In this document: piece after piece, positions 6,683-14,104 of the stretch
Layout of the letters: every line of letters starts with the position of its first letter
How positions within the stretch are numbered: position 1 is the first letter of the stretch
Assembly (NCBI GenBank): GCA_017936025.1
Contig: JAGBGL010000082.1
Location: 1 to 18,600 of the forward strand
Direction: 5' to 3'
DNA: 18,600 nucleotides
Source: Bacillota bacterium
GTDB lineage: Bacteria > Bacillota > Clostridia > Peptostreptococcales > Anaerovoracaceae
Translations under genes and position numbers: made by a program
Notes under the pieces: generated by a model
Database searches by the model: none
What the model was told of the DNA's origin: nothing
The model's input: the letters and a program-made list of their open reading frames with translations, nothing else

Positions 6683-8317
6683 TCAGCTTCTGTTCTGCTG
6701 TGCAACGACCTGTTCAGCGCCGTACATTTTACGGAGCACAGGCTTTTCAATTTTTCCTGTTGCATTTCTCGGAACATCGGCGAAAATGATCTGTTTAGGT
6801 CTCTTATATCTCGGAAGTTCTTTGCAGAATTCGTTGATTTCTTCCTCTGTACACTCCATTCCTTCCTTAACTGAAATGATAGCTGCAGAGATTTCGCCCA
6901 GACGGGGTTCAGGGAGTCCGATAACGGCAACATCCTTAACCTTGTCAAATGCACTGAGGAAGTTTTCTATTTCAACAGGGTAAATATTCTCACCGCCGGA
7001 AATAATAACGTCTTTCTTTCTGTCTACCAGGAAAATAAAGCCATCTTCATCCTGCATCGCCATATCTCCCGTATAGAGCCATCCGTCTTTGAGAGCAGCC
7101 GCTGTTGCTTCAGGATCATTGTAGTAACAAGTCATTACTCCAGGGCCTTTTACGCATAATTCACCGACATCTCCCTGTGCAACTTCTTCTCCGTTTTCAT
7201 CAACGATTTTAGCCTGCCATCTATATCCCGGAATGCCGATAGCTCCCACCTTATGAATGTTTTCCATACCAAGGTGCACACATCCCGGACCTGTCGATTC
7301 AGACAGACCGTAGTTCGTATCATATTTATGAGTAGGGAAATATTCCATCCATCTCTGGATCAGAGACTGAGGGACCGGCTGTGCACCGATATGCATCAGC
7401 TTCCACTGATCCAGATGGTAATTTTCAAGATCCAGATCACCTCTGTCAAGTGCATCCAGGATGTCCTGCGCCCAAGGAACCAGCAGCCACACCAGTGTGC
7501 ATCTTTCTTTCGAAACAGCCTCCAGAATGATTTCAGGTGTCGTTCCTTTCAGAAGGACAGCTCCGCTGCCTGCACACAGACTTCCCATCCAGTGGAACTT
7601 TGCACCTGTGTGATATAACGGCGGGATACAGAGGAATTTATCATCTCTGCCTATTTCATGATGCTTCTGTTCCATCTGCGCAGCCTGCATCAGAGATTCA
7701 TGATTATGTAATATTGCCTTAGGGAAGCCCGTTGTACCGGAGGAGAAGTAAATAGCTGCATCGTCTTCCTCTTCCAGTCTTACCAGCGGTGCATGGCTTG
7801 AACAGTCAGCGACCAGTTCCCTGTAGCTTTCTGCAAATGTCGGACATCCGTCACCTACATAAATCAGCAGACGTCCTTTGCTGAGATCTTCTTCCAGAGA
7901 TTCGATACGGCCGATAAATTCAGGGCCGAAGAAAATCATATGTACTTCCGCCAGATCTGCACAGTATTTTATTTCCTCTGCAGAGAAACGGAAATTGAAA
8001 GGAACTGCAATAGCTCCTGTTTTTAATATCCCGAAATAAATAGGCAGCCATTCCAGACAGTTGAACATCAGAATAGCAACACGGTCACCTTTCTGGATGC
8101 CGCGGGAAAGCAGCATATTCGCAACTCTGTTAGCCTTTTCATCAAAAATGCTCCATGTAATTTCTCTTCTGTAAGGAGCCGCAGATGTCTGCTGTACCAG
8201 ATCGTATTCTTTCCAGGTAGTTCTTCTGGTTTCTTTCATCGTCGGATTCAATTCTACGAGAGCAACTTCATCTCCGTAAAGTTTACAGTTTCTTTCAAGC
8301 AAGTCTGTTACAGGCAT
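6683..8317 (-). CDS. AMP-forming acyl-CoA ligase (class I adenylate-forming enzyme)
   Basis: Activates a carboxylic acid with ATP to an acyl-AMP and then to an acyl-CoA in the cytoplasm. It has 544 residues with all core motifs: FSSGTTGFPKA (191-201, P-loop), YGLSEST (336-342), YTGD (415-418), DRKKDVIISGGENIYP (432-447) and NATGKIEKPVLRK (518-530), in which K522 is the adenylation lysine. An unusual feature is residues ~25-55, a polar insertion (NPTMKETRRTTWKEYDLVQQTSAAP) before the normal start of the fold at ITWSIFDEKANRVANML. The acid substrate cannot be read with confidence. It is closest in style to medium-chain, aromatic or crotonobetaine-type ligases. It is a single-gene unit with its own strong promoter and terminator. 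AAAGGA stands about 11 bases before the ATG. Confidence 0.92.
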   Translation of the reverse strand: MPVTDLLERNCKLYGDEVALVELNPTMKETRRTTWKEYDLVQQTSAAPYRREITWSIFDEKANRVANMLLSRGIQKGDRVAILMFNCLEWLPIYFGILKTGAIAVPFNFRFSAEEIKYCADLAEVHMIFFGPEFIGRIESLEEDLSKGRLLIYVGDGCPTFAESYRELVADCSSHAPLVRLEEEDDAAIYFSSGTTGFPKAILHNHESLMQAAQMEQKHHEIGRDDKFLCIPPLYHTGAKFHWMGSLCAGSGAVLLKGTTPEIILEAVSKERCTLVWLLVPWAQDILDALDRGDLDLENYHLDQWKLMHIGAQPVPQSLIQRWMEYFPTHKYDTNYGLSESTGPGCVHLGMENIHKVGAIGIPGYRWQAKIVDENGEEVAQGDVGELCVKGPGVMTCYYNDPEATAAALKDGWLYTGDMAMQDEDGFIFLVDRKKDVIISGGENIYPVEIENFLSAFDKVKDVAVIGLPEPRLGEISAAIISVKEGMECTEEEINEFCKELPRYKRPKQIIFADVPRNATGKIEKPVLRKMYGAEQVVAQQNRS

Positions 8318-8340
8318 CTTTTATATCATCCTTTCATCCA

Positions 8341-8356
8341 AAATGCGACAGCATTT
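8341..8356 (-). other. Small hairpin in the ligase mRNA leader
   Basis: AAATGC-TGTC-GCATTT on the minus strand, a 6-bp stem with a four-base loop, just upstream of the AAAGGA binding site. It may protect the 5' end or be incidental. Confidence 0.3.
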
Positions 8357-8377
8357 ATATTTATACACTATTCATAC

Positions 8378-8406
8378 ATATTATCACAGCAACTGCATAA
8401 AGTCAA
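8378..8406 (-). promoter_or_regulatory. Sigma-A promoter for the acyl-CoA ligase gene
   Basis: On the minus strand: -35 TTGACT (8401-8406), 17-base spacer, -10 TAATAT (8378-8383), preceded by TGA (extended -10). Predicted start near 8371, with a leader of about 54 bases. Confidence 0.8.
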
Positions 8407-8439
8407 CGGAAGCCCATCTTTATCTCAAAGCGTCACGTG

Positions 8440-9423
8440 TTAAAAGAAATACTCGAAAATTTCTTTTTTACGCGTGTCATTCACTGTTACACGCACAGTC
8501 GTTGTCGGCATATATATCCCGTCTGTCACTTCCCCTTCGCCGATATATATGCGGTTACCGCTTCCCAGTGCTCCGCTGCATCCGCCGCTGTCGCTCTGTG
8601 AGAGTGTCACTTCCAGTATTTCTGATAGTCTGGCCTGTGACATTTCGGATTCCATGTTATAGAAAAGATCCGCGAGAGTTCCTGTCATTTCAATACATCC
8701 CGCATCTGATTCGCCATAGTTTTCAGGATTATCGAACAGTCCTGCAGGGAACGTCAGCCTCAGATTAAGCGCAGACAGACTGCAGTAAGCGTAGCCCCAG
8801 TCGCCCTCTGACAGGCTTCCAAATTCAGGTGCAGAAAGAGCTCCGTATGCAGACGAAATTTCTTTGCCTGTATGTCCTACGATATCAGGATATTTGCCCC
8901 ATGTATCCATCTTATGCTTTATTCCGGCAGTTTTTTCATATGTAAAGTTCTGCCCGCCGGAAGTCCACTCAAGACGCAGCAGATGCTGTCCGTCATACAG
9001 GTCTTTCCCATCAATTATTCCGTCTGACATTGCATATTCAAGCGTATCAATATACACTTTATATTCAGTCAATGTTTCCACACTTCCATCATCATAAGTC
9101 GCTGTAAGAGGATCCAGGACAAGCTCATTATCCTCCATCTTGTACTCATCTTTCAAGTCGACAGAAACAACTTTCAGTACGACCGGATCAGGCTCACTGT
9201 CCTGCTGGTTCTGCCACATAGTTACGCCCACGACAGCTGCTCCCGCCAAAACAAGAACCGTTATCAGTCCAATAAGCAGGGCTTTTCTCCTTGTATAAAA
9301 AATCCTGACGATTTTGCGTTCCAGTTCTGAAGTCTCTTTCAGTTCTTCTTCTACCGGACTGCCGCATTTTTTGCAGAATTTCGCATTATCATTTATCTCA
9401 CAGCCACATTTGTTACAATACAT
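8440..9423 (-). CDS. Zinc-ribbon membrane protein with exported domain of unknown function
   Basis: A 327-residue protein with an N-terminal cytoplasmic zinc ribbon (C3-X2-C6 and C17-X2-C20), a charged linker, one membrane helix (about 48-70), and a large domain expected outside the cell. The exported part begins with a strand-rich segment reading VLKVVSVDLKDEY... then DPLTATYDDGSVETL, resembling a bacterial Ig-like module. It continues into a region rich in G, S, D and acidic residues without recognised motifs. This layout (zinc ribbon, helix, beta-rich exterior) is common in clostridia and of unknown role. GGAGG precedes the ATG by 7 bases. It is transcribed alone from a good promoter. No clear terminator follows the stop; the ligase promoter begins about 35 bases downstream. 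Confidence 0.85.
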   Translation of the reverse strand: MYCNKCGCEINDNAKFCKKCGSPVEEELKETSELERKIVRIFYTRRKALLIGLITVLVLAGAAVVGVTMWQNQQDSEPDPVVLKVVSVDLKDEYKMEDNELVLDPLTATYDDGSVETLTEYKVYIDTLEYAMSDGIIDGKDLYDGQHLLRLEWTSGGQNFTYEKTAGIKHKMDTWGKYPDIVGHTGKEISSAYGALSAPEFGSLSEGDWGYAYCSLSALNLRLTFPAGLFDNPENYGESDAGCIEMTGTLADLFYNMESEMSQARLSEILEVTLSQSDSGGCSGALGSGNRIYIGEGEVTDGIYMPTTTVRVTVNDTRKKEIFEYFF

Positions 9424-9452
9424 CTGTATCCTCCAATAATAATATATAGCCT

Positions 9453-9481
9453 ATTTTATCTTAACTTTCACGGGCGTTCAA
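9453..9481 (-). promoter_or_regulatory. Sigma-A promoter for the zinc-ribbon protein gene
   Basis: On the minus strand: -35 TTGAAC (9476-9481), 17-base spacer, -10 TAAAAT (9453-9458). Predicted start near 9446, about 23 bases before the ATG, placed just after the terminator of the long operon. Confidence 0.78.
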
Positions 9482-9506
9482 TCAGTTTTTTCAGGCACGT
9501 TACATG

Positions 9507-9542
9507 TAAAAGAGCTTCCGCTTTCTTGTTGCGGAAGCCCTC
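9507..9542 (-). terminator. Rho-independent terminator of the mtnA-to-reductase operon
   Basis: On the minus strand, GAGGGCTTCCGC pairs with GCGGAAGCTC (one extra G bulged), loop AACAAGAAA, followed by TTTTACATG. It begins a few bases after the reductase stop at 9549. Confidence 0.8.
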
Positions 9543-9548
9543 ATATTT

Positions 9549-10448
9549 TTATTTTTTTCTGCATTTACACATCCTGTGTTCTTCTCCGTCTTCTCCTGTA
9601 CAGACACATGCCCCGCAGATCCCTTCTCCGCAGCACATGGTAAAATTATTGCTGTAAACGGCCTTTTCCGGAGGAAGCATAATATTCTGCTGATAGAAAT
9701 CCGATGCGCATATTACAATAACTTCATAATCCGAAGTAGCCCCCATCATATCGCCTATCTGCAATTTATCATATCTCAGCTTTTTAAGGCAGCATCCGTC
9801 GAGACAGTCTTCGACAAAAAAGCGGTTGACCTTATCTATATCAGCCACGATCTCTATTTCGTCCCGTCTTCCCGCCCAGCGGCAGTAATTTGAAACCGGA
9901 GCGATCCCGACGCCTTTAGCCAGACACAGAACTGATTTTCTTCCGCCTGAAATCAGCTTATCCACTCCCAAAAGTCCATTGCTGTATATTCCCCGCAGCA
10001 GTATATTCCGATCTGCTTCCAGCAGCTTCCGCGACTTTGGGCCACAGTCTTTCACTGCCAATTCTATCACGCTGTTCTCGTAATCTGCCCTCATTACGGA
10101 TACCGGCATATCAAAGTATTCCGGATCTTCTTCAGCCCTTACAAAAACGCACGAACCCGGCATCGATGCTTTTTCCGCAAATCCGCGCGGAACTTCCAGA
10201 CGCATCACTGCCAGGTCTTCCTCGTACCATATTTTCTTCTGTATACTGCACAGCCTGCTCTTTCTCTGAATTTCAGCTGCCGCTCCATTTTGTAAAAATT
10301 CGTTATATATACATATCCCCTGCCAGCTGCAGTCATTGCAGCTTTTGCCTGCAAACCTGCTGCACACCGGACATCTGCCGCATGATACCAGTACACAGGG
10401 GCAGTTTACTGAACCTGCATCGGCACAGGACCGGATTCCATCTAACAT
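9549..10448 (-). CDS. PyrK-like FAD/NAD(P)-binding reductase subunit with two cysteine-rich ends
   Basis: A 299-residue protein of the ferredoxin-NADP reductase superfamily, close to PyrK (dihydroorotate dehydrogenase electron-transfer subunit) and NfnA/SudB-type subunits. The C-terminus has C273-X4-C278-X2-C281-X12-C294, the [2Fe-2S] pattern of PyrK. AKGVGIAPVSNY (177-188) is the nucleotide-binding loop, here with AKG in place of the usual GGG. The flavin region is weakly conserved. The N-terminal 46 residues are unusual, with nine cysteines (8, 16, 18, 23, 26, 29, 37, 40, 46) that could hold one or two further Fe-S clusters or metal. No PyrD partner is nearby, so the partner and substrate are unknown. 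AGGAGGG precedes the ATG. It is last in the operon, 41 bases after the MATE gene. Confidence 0.8.
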   Translation of the reverse strand: MLDGIRSCADAGSVNCPCVLVSCGRCPVCSRFAGKSCNDCSWQGICIYNEFLQNGAAAEIQRKSRLCSIQKKIWYEEDLAVMRLEVPRGFAEKASMPGSCVFVRAEEDPEYFDMPVSVMRADYENSVIELAVKDCGPKSRKLLEADRNILLRGIYSNGLLGVDKLISGGRKSVLCLAKGVGIAPVSNYCRWAGRRDEIEIVADIDKVNRFFVEDCLDGCCLKKLRYDKLQIGDMMGATSDYEVIVICASDFYQQNIMLPPEKAVYSNNFTMCCGEGICGACVCTGEDGEEHRMCKCRKK

Positions 10449-10489
10449 GGTCTGCCCTCCTATCCTAATAACTCTTTTTTACAGTATAT

Positions 10490-11824
10490 TCAGGAAGAGC
10501 TCTTTCCGACCCATTTTTCTCTTTTATATCTGACTGTAAAACACACTGCCCTGAACAGCCAGTCAATAGTCATTGCGACCCATACTCCAAACAGACCCAT
10601 GCCGAATGTCCTGCCCAGGATATAACTGAACACCACTCTGAACAGCCACATCGAAAGTATGGAAATCACCATAGTAGGTGCAACATCATTTGAAGATCTC
10701 AGTACATAAGGCATTGTAAATGACGGTGCCCATATGAACATCGCACACACGCCATGATAGATCAGGATCTTTCTTGCAAGGAGAGTTGCTTCCGCAGACA
10801 GACCATAAACATCAAGAATCAGCGGCAGCAGCAGCAGTATTATTCCGCTGCATGCGATCAGCATCACATACGTGATCTTCATCAGTTTTTTGGTATAATA
10901 TCTTACCTGATCAAAGTCGCTTGCGCCGATACACTGCGAAATAACTGTAACTGTCGCCAGATTCATTGCCATTCCCGGCATCACAGCTACCATCGCAACC
11001 GAGTTTCCTATCGCATTTGCCGCTATAGAAGCCGTCCCGAAGCTGGAAACCAGGCTCAGCACAAGAATCTTACCGAGCTGAAACATACTGTTTTCAAGCC
11101 CGTTAGGTATTCCGATGTTCAGTATCCTTTTAAGGAGAACTTTATTGAATTTCATAGTATACGGCTTCTGGAAATGTATCAGAAGTTCTTTATCGGTAAG
11201 CTTCTTAAGGATCATGATCGCTGCAATTATTCTCGCAGCGAGAATAGGGATACCTGCACCTTCGATGCCGAAATTAAGTCCATATATCAGAACTGCTATC
11301 CCTGCGATATTTATGCCGTTCATAAGCAGTGACATCTTCATCGAAATCTTAGAGTTCCCCATTACCCTGAACAGCGCCGCTCCTCCATTATATAAGGCTA
11401 TGAACGGTATGGACGCATTCACTATCATGAGAAACAGTTTACTGTTTCTTCTTACTTCTTCAGTTATATCTCCGAATACTACGTCAAGTATAAATCCGTT
11501 GAACACATAACAGAGAACCATTATCAGAACAGACAGCATCCCTACGAACAGGATCATCTGCCATGCTGCGCGGCATCCGTCTTCCGGCTTTCTCATCCCT
11601 ATGAACTGCCCCGCAACTACTGCTCCGCCCGTTGCCAGTGCAGAGAACATACTTATAAATAAAATGAATACAGAATCCACCAGCGAGACTGCCGATACTG
11701 CTGCTTCGCCAACACTCGCAACCATGATCGATGAGATCATACCCACAGAAAACTGCAGGAACTGTTCTATGACCAGCGGTACGATAAGTTTCCTCAAGTC
11801 GCTATTGGTAAACCGATATTCCAC
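10490..11824 (-). CDS. MATE family efflux transporter
   Basis: A membrane exporter of 444 residues and about 12 helices, arranged as two MatE halves. It uses a Na+ or H+ gradient to push out drugs, dyes or other cations. The N-terminal half starts SDLRKLIVPLVIEQFLQFSVG and has ATGGAVVAGQFIG (about 64-76), a typical first-half motif. The second half begins near LKRILNIGIPNGLENSMFQ and carries AIGNSVAMVAVMPGMA. The start is a GTG at 11822-11824, the only start in frame after an upstream stop, with GGGAG about 10 bases away. It lies 18 bases after scpB, so translation may be partly coupled. The substrate is unknown. Confidence 0.93.
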   Translation of the reverse strand: MEYRFTNSDLRKLIVPLVIEQFLQFSVGMISSIMVASVGEAAVSAVSLVDSVFILFISMFSALATGGAVVAGQFIGMRKPEDGCRAAWQMILFVGMLSVLIMVLCYVFNGFILDVVFGDITEEVRRNSKLFLMIVNASIPFIALYNGGAALFRVMGNSKISMKMSLLMNGINIAGIAVLIYGLNFGIEGAGIPILAARIIAAIMILKKLTDKELLIHFQKPYTMKFNKVLLKRILNIGIPNGLENSMFQLGKILVLSLVSSFGTASIAANAIGNSVAMVAVMPGMAMNLATVTVISQCIGASDFDQVRYYTKKLMKITYVMLIACSGIILLLLPLILDVYGLSAEATLLARKILIYHGVCAMFIWAPSFTMPYVLRSSNDVAPTMVISILSMWLFRVVFSYILGRTFGMGLFGVWVAMTIDWLFRAVCFTVRYKREKWVGKSSS

Positions 11825-11842
11825 TCAAATTCATCTCCCAAC

Positions 11843-12433
11843 TTATTCTTCCGGTAATTCAATCGTTATCTGCTGTAAATCAAGGCTGTCTTCCGGTCCC
11901 TCAGGAACTGTCAGGCTATCAAGATTGCCGATATCCGGCAGGTCTTTCAGATTTTCGAATCCGAAATATTTCAGGAACACATCTGTTGTCCCATATAAAA
12001 TAGGACGGCCGATAGCTGTAGATCTTCCGACTTCTGCAACCAGTTCTTTTTTCTGCAGGCCTTCGATAACGCGGTCGCATTTGATCCCGCGCACTGCTTC
12101 GATTTCCCCTTTAGTTACAGGCTGCTTATATGCAACAATAGCCAGCACCTCCAGCGCAGACTGTGACAGTCTCTTATGTTTTACAGGTGTACACAGTCGT
12201 TCGATGTACTCAATATTTTCTTCCGCTGTTACAAACTGAAAGCTCTTATTGATTTCACGGATGCGGATACCTCTTCCCTCCTGTTCATATTCAGCCTGAA
12301 GTTCTTTAAAGTATTCGTATGCATCTTTCCAGTTTATGTTGAAAATTTCAGCTGCTTCCTTAACATCCAGAGGCTGTCCCCAAACGAACATCATAGATTC
12401 GAAAGCCGCTTTTATCGTTTTCTTACTTGTCAT
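11843..12433 (-). CDS. scpB: Segregation and condensation protein B
   Basis: ScpB forms the SMC-ScpA-ScpB condensin with ScpA and helps organise and separate the chromosome. It has 196 residues, normal length, with two winged-helix domains. The typical signature is LSQSALEVLAIVAYKQPVTKGEIEAVRG (in two stretches around residues 89-116) followed by GRPILYGTTDVFLKYFG (about 142-158). The C-terminus is an acidic tail, as usual. It overlaps scpA by 11 bases, so the pair is translationally coupled. GGGGA lies before the ATG, inside the end of scpA. Confidence 0.97.
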   Translation of the reverse strand: MTSKKTIKAAFESMMFVWGQPLDVKEAAEIFNINWKDAYEYFKELQAEYEQEGRGIRIREINKSFQFVTAEENIEYIERLCTPVKHKRLSQSALEVLAIVAYKQPVTKGEIEAVRGIKCDRVIEGLQKKELVAEVGRSTAIGRPILYGTTDVFLKYFGFENLKDLPDIGNLDSLTVPEGPEDSLDLQQITIELPEE

Positions 12434-13184
12434 TTGCTTCCCCTTTCATCAGATCCGTCGCTCCGATAGTGATTTCACCGTACAGATAACTCTGTTCTGC
12501 CCATAGATAATGCTCTTTCATAAGTTCGAGTACAGATGAGAATGTCAGTGCTACATCATATTTATCATCTCTGTGCTGGATCAGTTCTCTGAAATCCGCA
12601 GTCTTATCAGGCTCCATCCTGAAGAATTGACTGATATCAGCCATTCTGGCTTCGGCAGTTACTCTCTGTTTTTCAGTACGCACATGGTGCTTTCTGATTT
12701 CTTCCACCTTTTTCTTTTTGTGGAGGAACTGCTCGAAAGCTGCGACGAACTGCTTGAGATCAAGCGTCAGATACTCATCGGCTTCGCCTGTATATTCCGC
12801 AAGATCTTCCTGCGGTTTCTCCAGAATTCTGAGCCCGGCCTCTTCACGCTGCTGCAGCATTTCTGCCATGGCTTTGAACTGCTTGTACTCCAGCAGCTTT
12901 TCCACCAGTTCGCTTCTTGGATCTTCTGAAACGACCCCGTCTTCATCCGGGGAAACTCTCGGCAGAAGCATCTTGGATTTTATTTCTATAAGAGCTGCAG
13001 CCAGAACCATAAATTCTGCTGCCACGGGAACTTCCAGCTTTTTCATTTCATCCATGTATTCCAGATACTGCCTCGTTATTTCCGAGATCTTTATATCATA
13101 AATACTCATCTCGGCGTTCTCGATCAGATATACAAGCAGGTCAAAAGGCCCCTCAAATTGATTCAGTTTTACTTTATAACCCAT
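12423..13184 (-). CDS. scpA: Segregation and condensation protein A (kleisin)
   Basis: ScpA is the kleisin that bridges the heads of the SMC dimer. It has 253 residues with the N-terminal signature KLNQFEGPFDLLVYLIENAEMSIYDIKISEITRQYLEYM (residues ~6-44, split here by the SMC neck-binding helix) and AAEFMVLAAALIEIKSKMLLPR (about 55-76). A charged, coiled linker follows, then the C-terminal winged helix ending in EITIGATDLMKG. AAAGGA precedes the ATG. The start lies 2 bases after the stop of the EamA transporter gene, and the end overlaps scpB. In most relatives scpA is not placed behind a transporter and mtnA, so the upstream partners look lineage-specific. Confidence 0.97.
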   Translation of the reverse strand: MGYKVKLNQFEGPFDLLVYLIENAEMSIYDIKISEITRQYLEYMDEMKKLEVPVAAEFMVLAAALIEIKSKMLLPRVSPDEDGVVSEDPRSELVEKLLEYKQFKAMAEMLQQREEAGLRILEKPQEDLAEYTGEADEYLTLDLKQFVAAFEQFLHKKKKVEEIRKHHVRTEKQRVTAEARMADISQFFRMEPDKTADFRELIQHRDDKYDVALTFSSVLELMKEHYLWAEQSYLYGEITIGATDLMKGEANDK

Positions 13185-13186
13185 AG

Positions 13187-14104
13187 CTAATTATCCTTTC
13201 TATCATTTGCCGAGAGCTGGCATATGCAGACACCTGCAATAATAAGCGCTGCAGTCAGCAGCTTCACAGGCTCCAGGGTTTCTCCCAGAATCAGTACTGC
13301 CAGGATCATCGAAAATACAGGCACCAGATTTATAAATATGGAAGTTCTCGAAGGCCCTATTTTCTTTATTGCCACCTGCTGCATCATATAGCCTATTACC
13401 GATGCAAACACACTCATATATAATACCGAAATCCACGCAGAAGCAGGGATGTTTCCGATAAAAGTCCATGGTTTTTCCGCAAGCACCAGCGGAGAAACAA
13501 ATACCATACATGATACGAAACTGTAATATGTAAGCCAGAACGCAGGAATCCCTGCCCCTTTCATCTTGCTGAACACTCCGTAGACCGCCCAGCACAGCAT
13601 CGCGCCAACCATCACAATGTCCCCTTTATTAAATGTCAGTTCCGTCAGAACGCCAACATCCGCTCCGGTGATCGTCAGAACAACTCCTACAAAAGACATG
13701 ATTATTCCGAAAATCTGAATCTTTGAAAATCTGCTTTTAAGCAGAATACCCGCGAAAATTGTAGTCATTATAGGGTTCATCGCATTTATCATCGAAGAGT
13801 TTATTGCCGTTGTATATTTCAGGGAAGTGAAAAACAGCAGATGATATCCGAGCATACCGACGATTCCCGTAAAAATGAAAAACGGTATGTGCTTCTTTTC
13901 CAGTCTGAACAGTTCCCCGTTCTCATCTCTTCCAAACCCTCCCACTTTAAACAGCAGGGTCATAATAACAACTGCAAAGAAAAACCTCAGGAATGTCAGC
14001 GTTGCCACAGGTATATAAGGGACTGTAAATTTCCCTGCGATGAACGCTCCCGCCCAGAAAAGTGCTGCCAGGACCATCAGTCCGTAAACTGTACTATTTT
14101 TCAT
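13187..14104 (-). CDS. DMT-superfamily transporter, EamA family
   Basis: A membrane permease of 305 residues with about ten helices in two EamA repeats. The first repeat has VYGLMVLAALFWAGAFIAGKF and FLRFFFAVVIM. The second begins near GDIVMVGAMLCWAVYGVFSK, followed by SVFASVIGYMMQQVAIKKIGPSRTSIFINLVPVF (in parts) typical of the second half. Family members export amino acids, purines or other metabolites. The ATG at 14102-14104 overlaps the end of mtnA by 11 bases; an in-frame TTG at 14113 is possible but sits too near the AAAGG site. Its tight placement after mtnA makes a methionine-salvage-related substrate imaginable, but the sequence does not prove this. Confidence 0.92.
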   Translation of the reverse strand: MKNSTVYGLMVLAALFWAGAFIAGKFTVPYIPVATLTFLRFFFAVVIMTLLFKVGGFGRDENGELFRLEKKHIPFFIFTGIVGMLGYHLLFFTSLKYTTAINSSMINAMNPIMTTIFAGILLKSRFSKIQIFGIIMSFVGVVLTITGADVGVLTELTFNKGDIVMVGAMLCWAVYGVFSKMKGAGIPAFWLTYYSFVSCMVFVSPLVLAEKPWTFIGNIPASAWISVLYMSVFASVIGYMMQQVAIKKIGPSRTSIFINLVPVFSMILAVLILGETLEPVKLLTAALIIAGVCICQLSANDRKDN

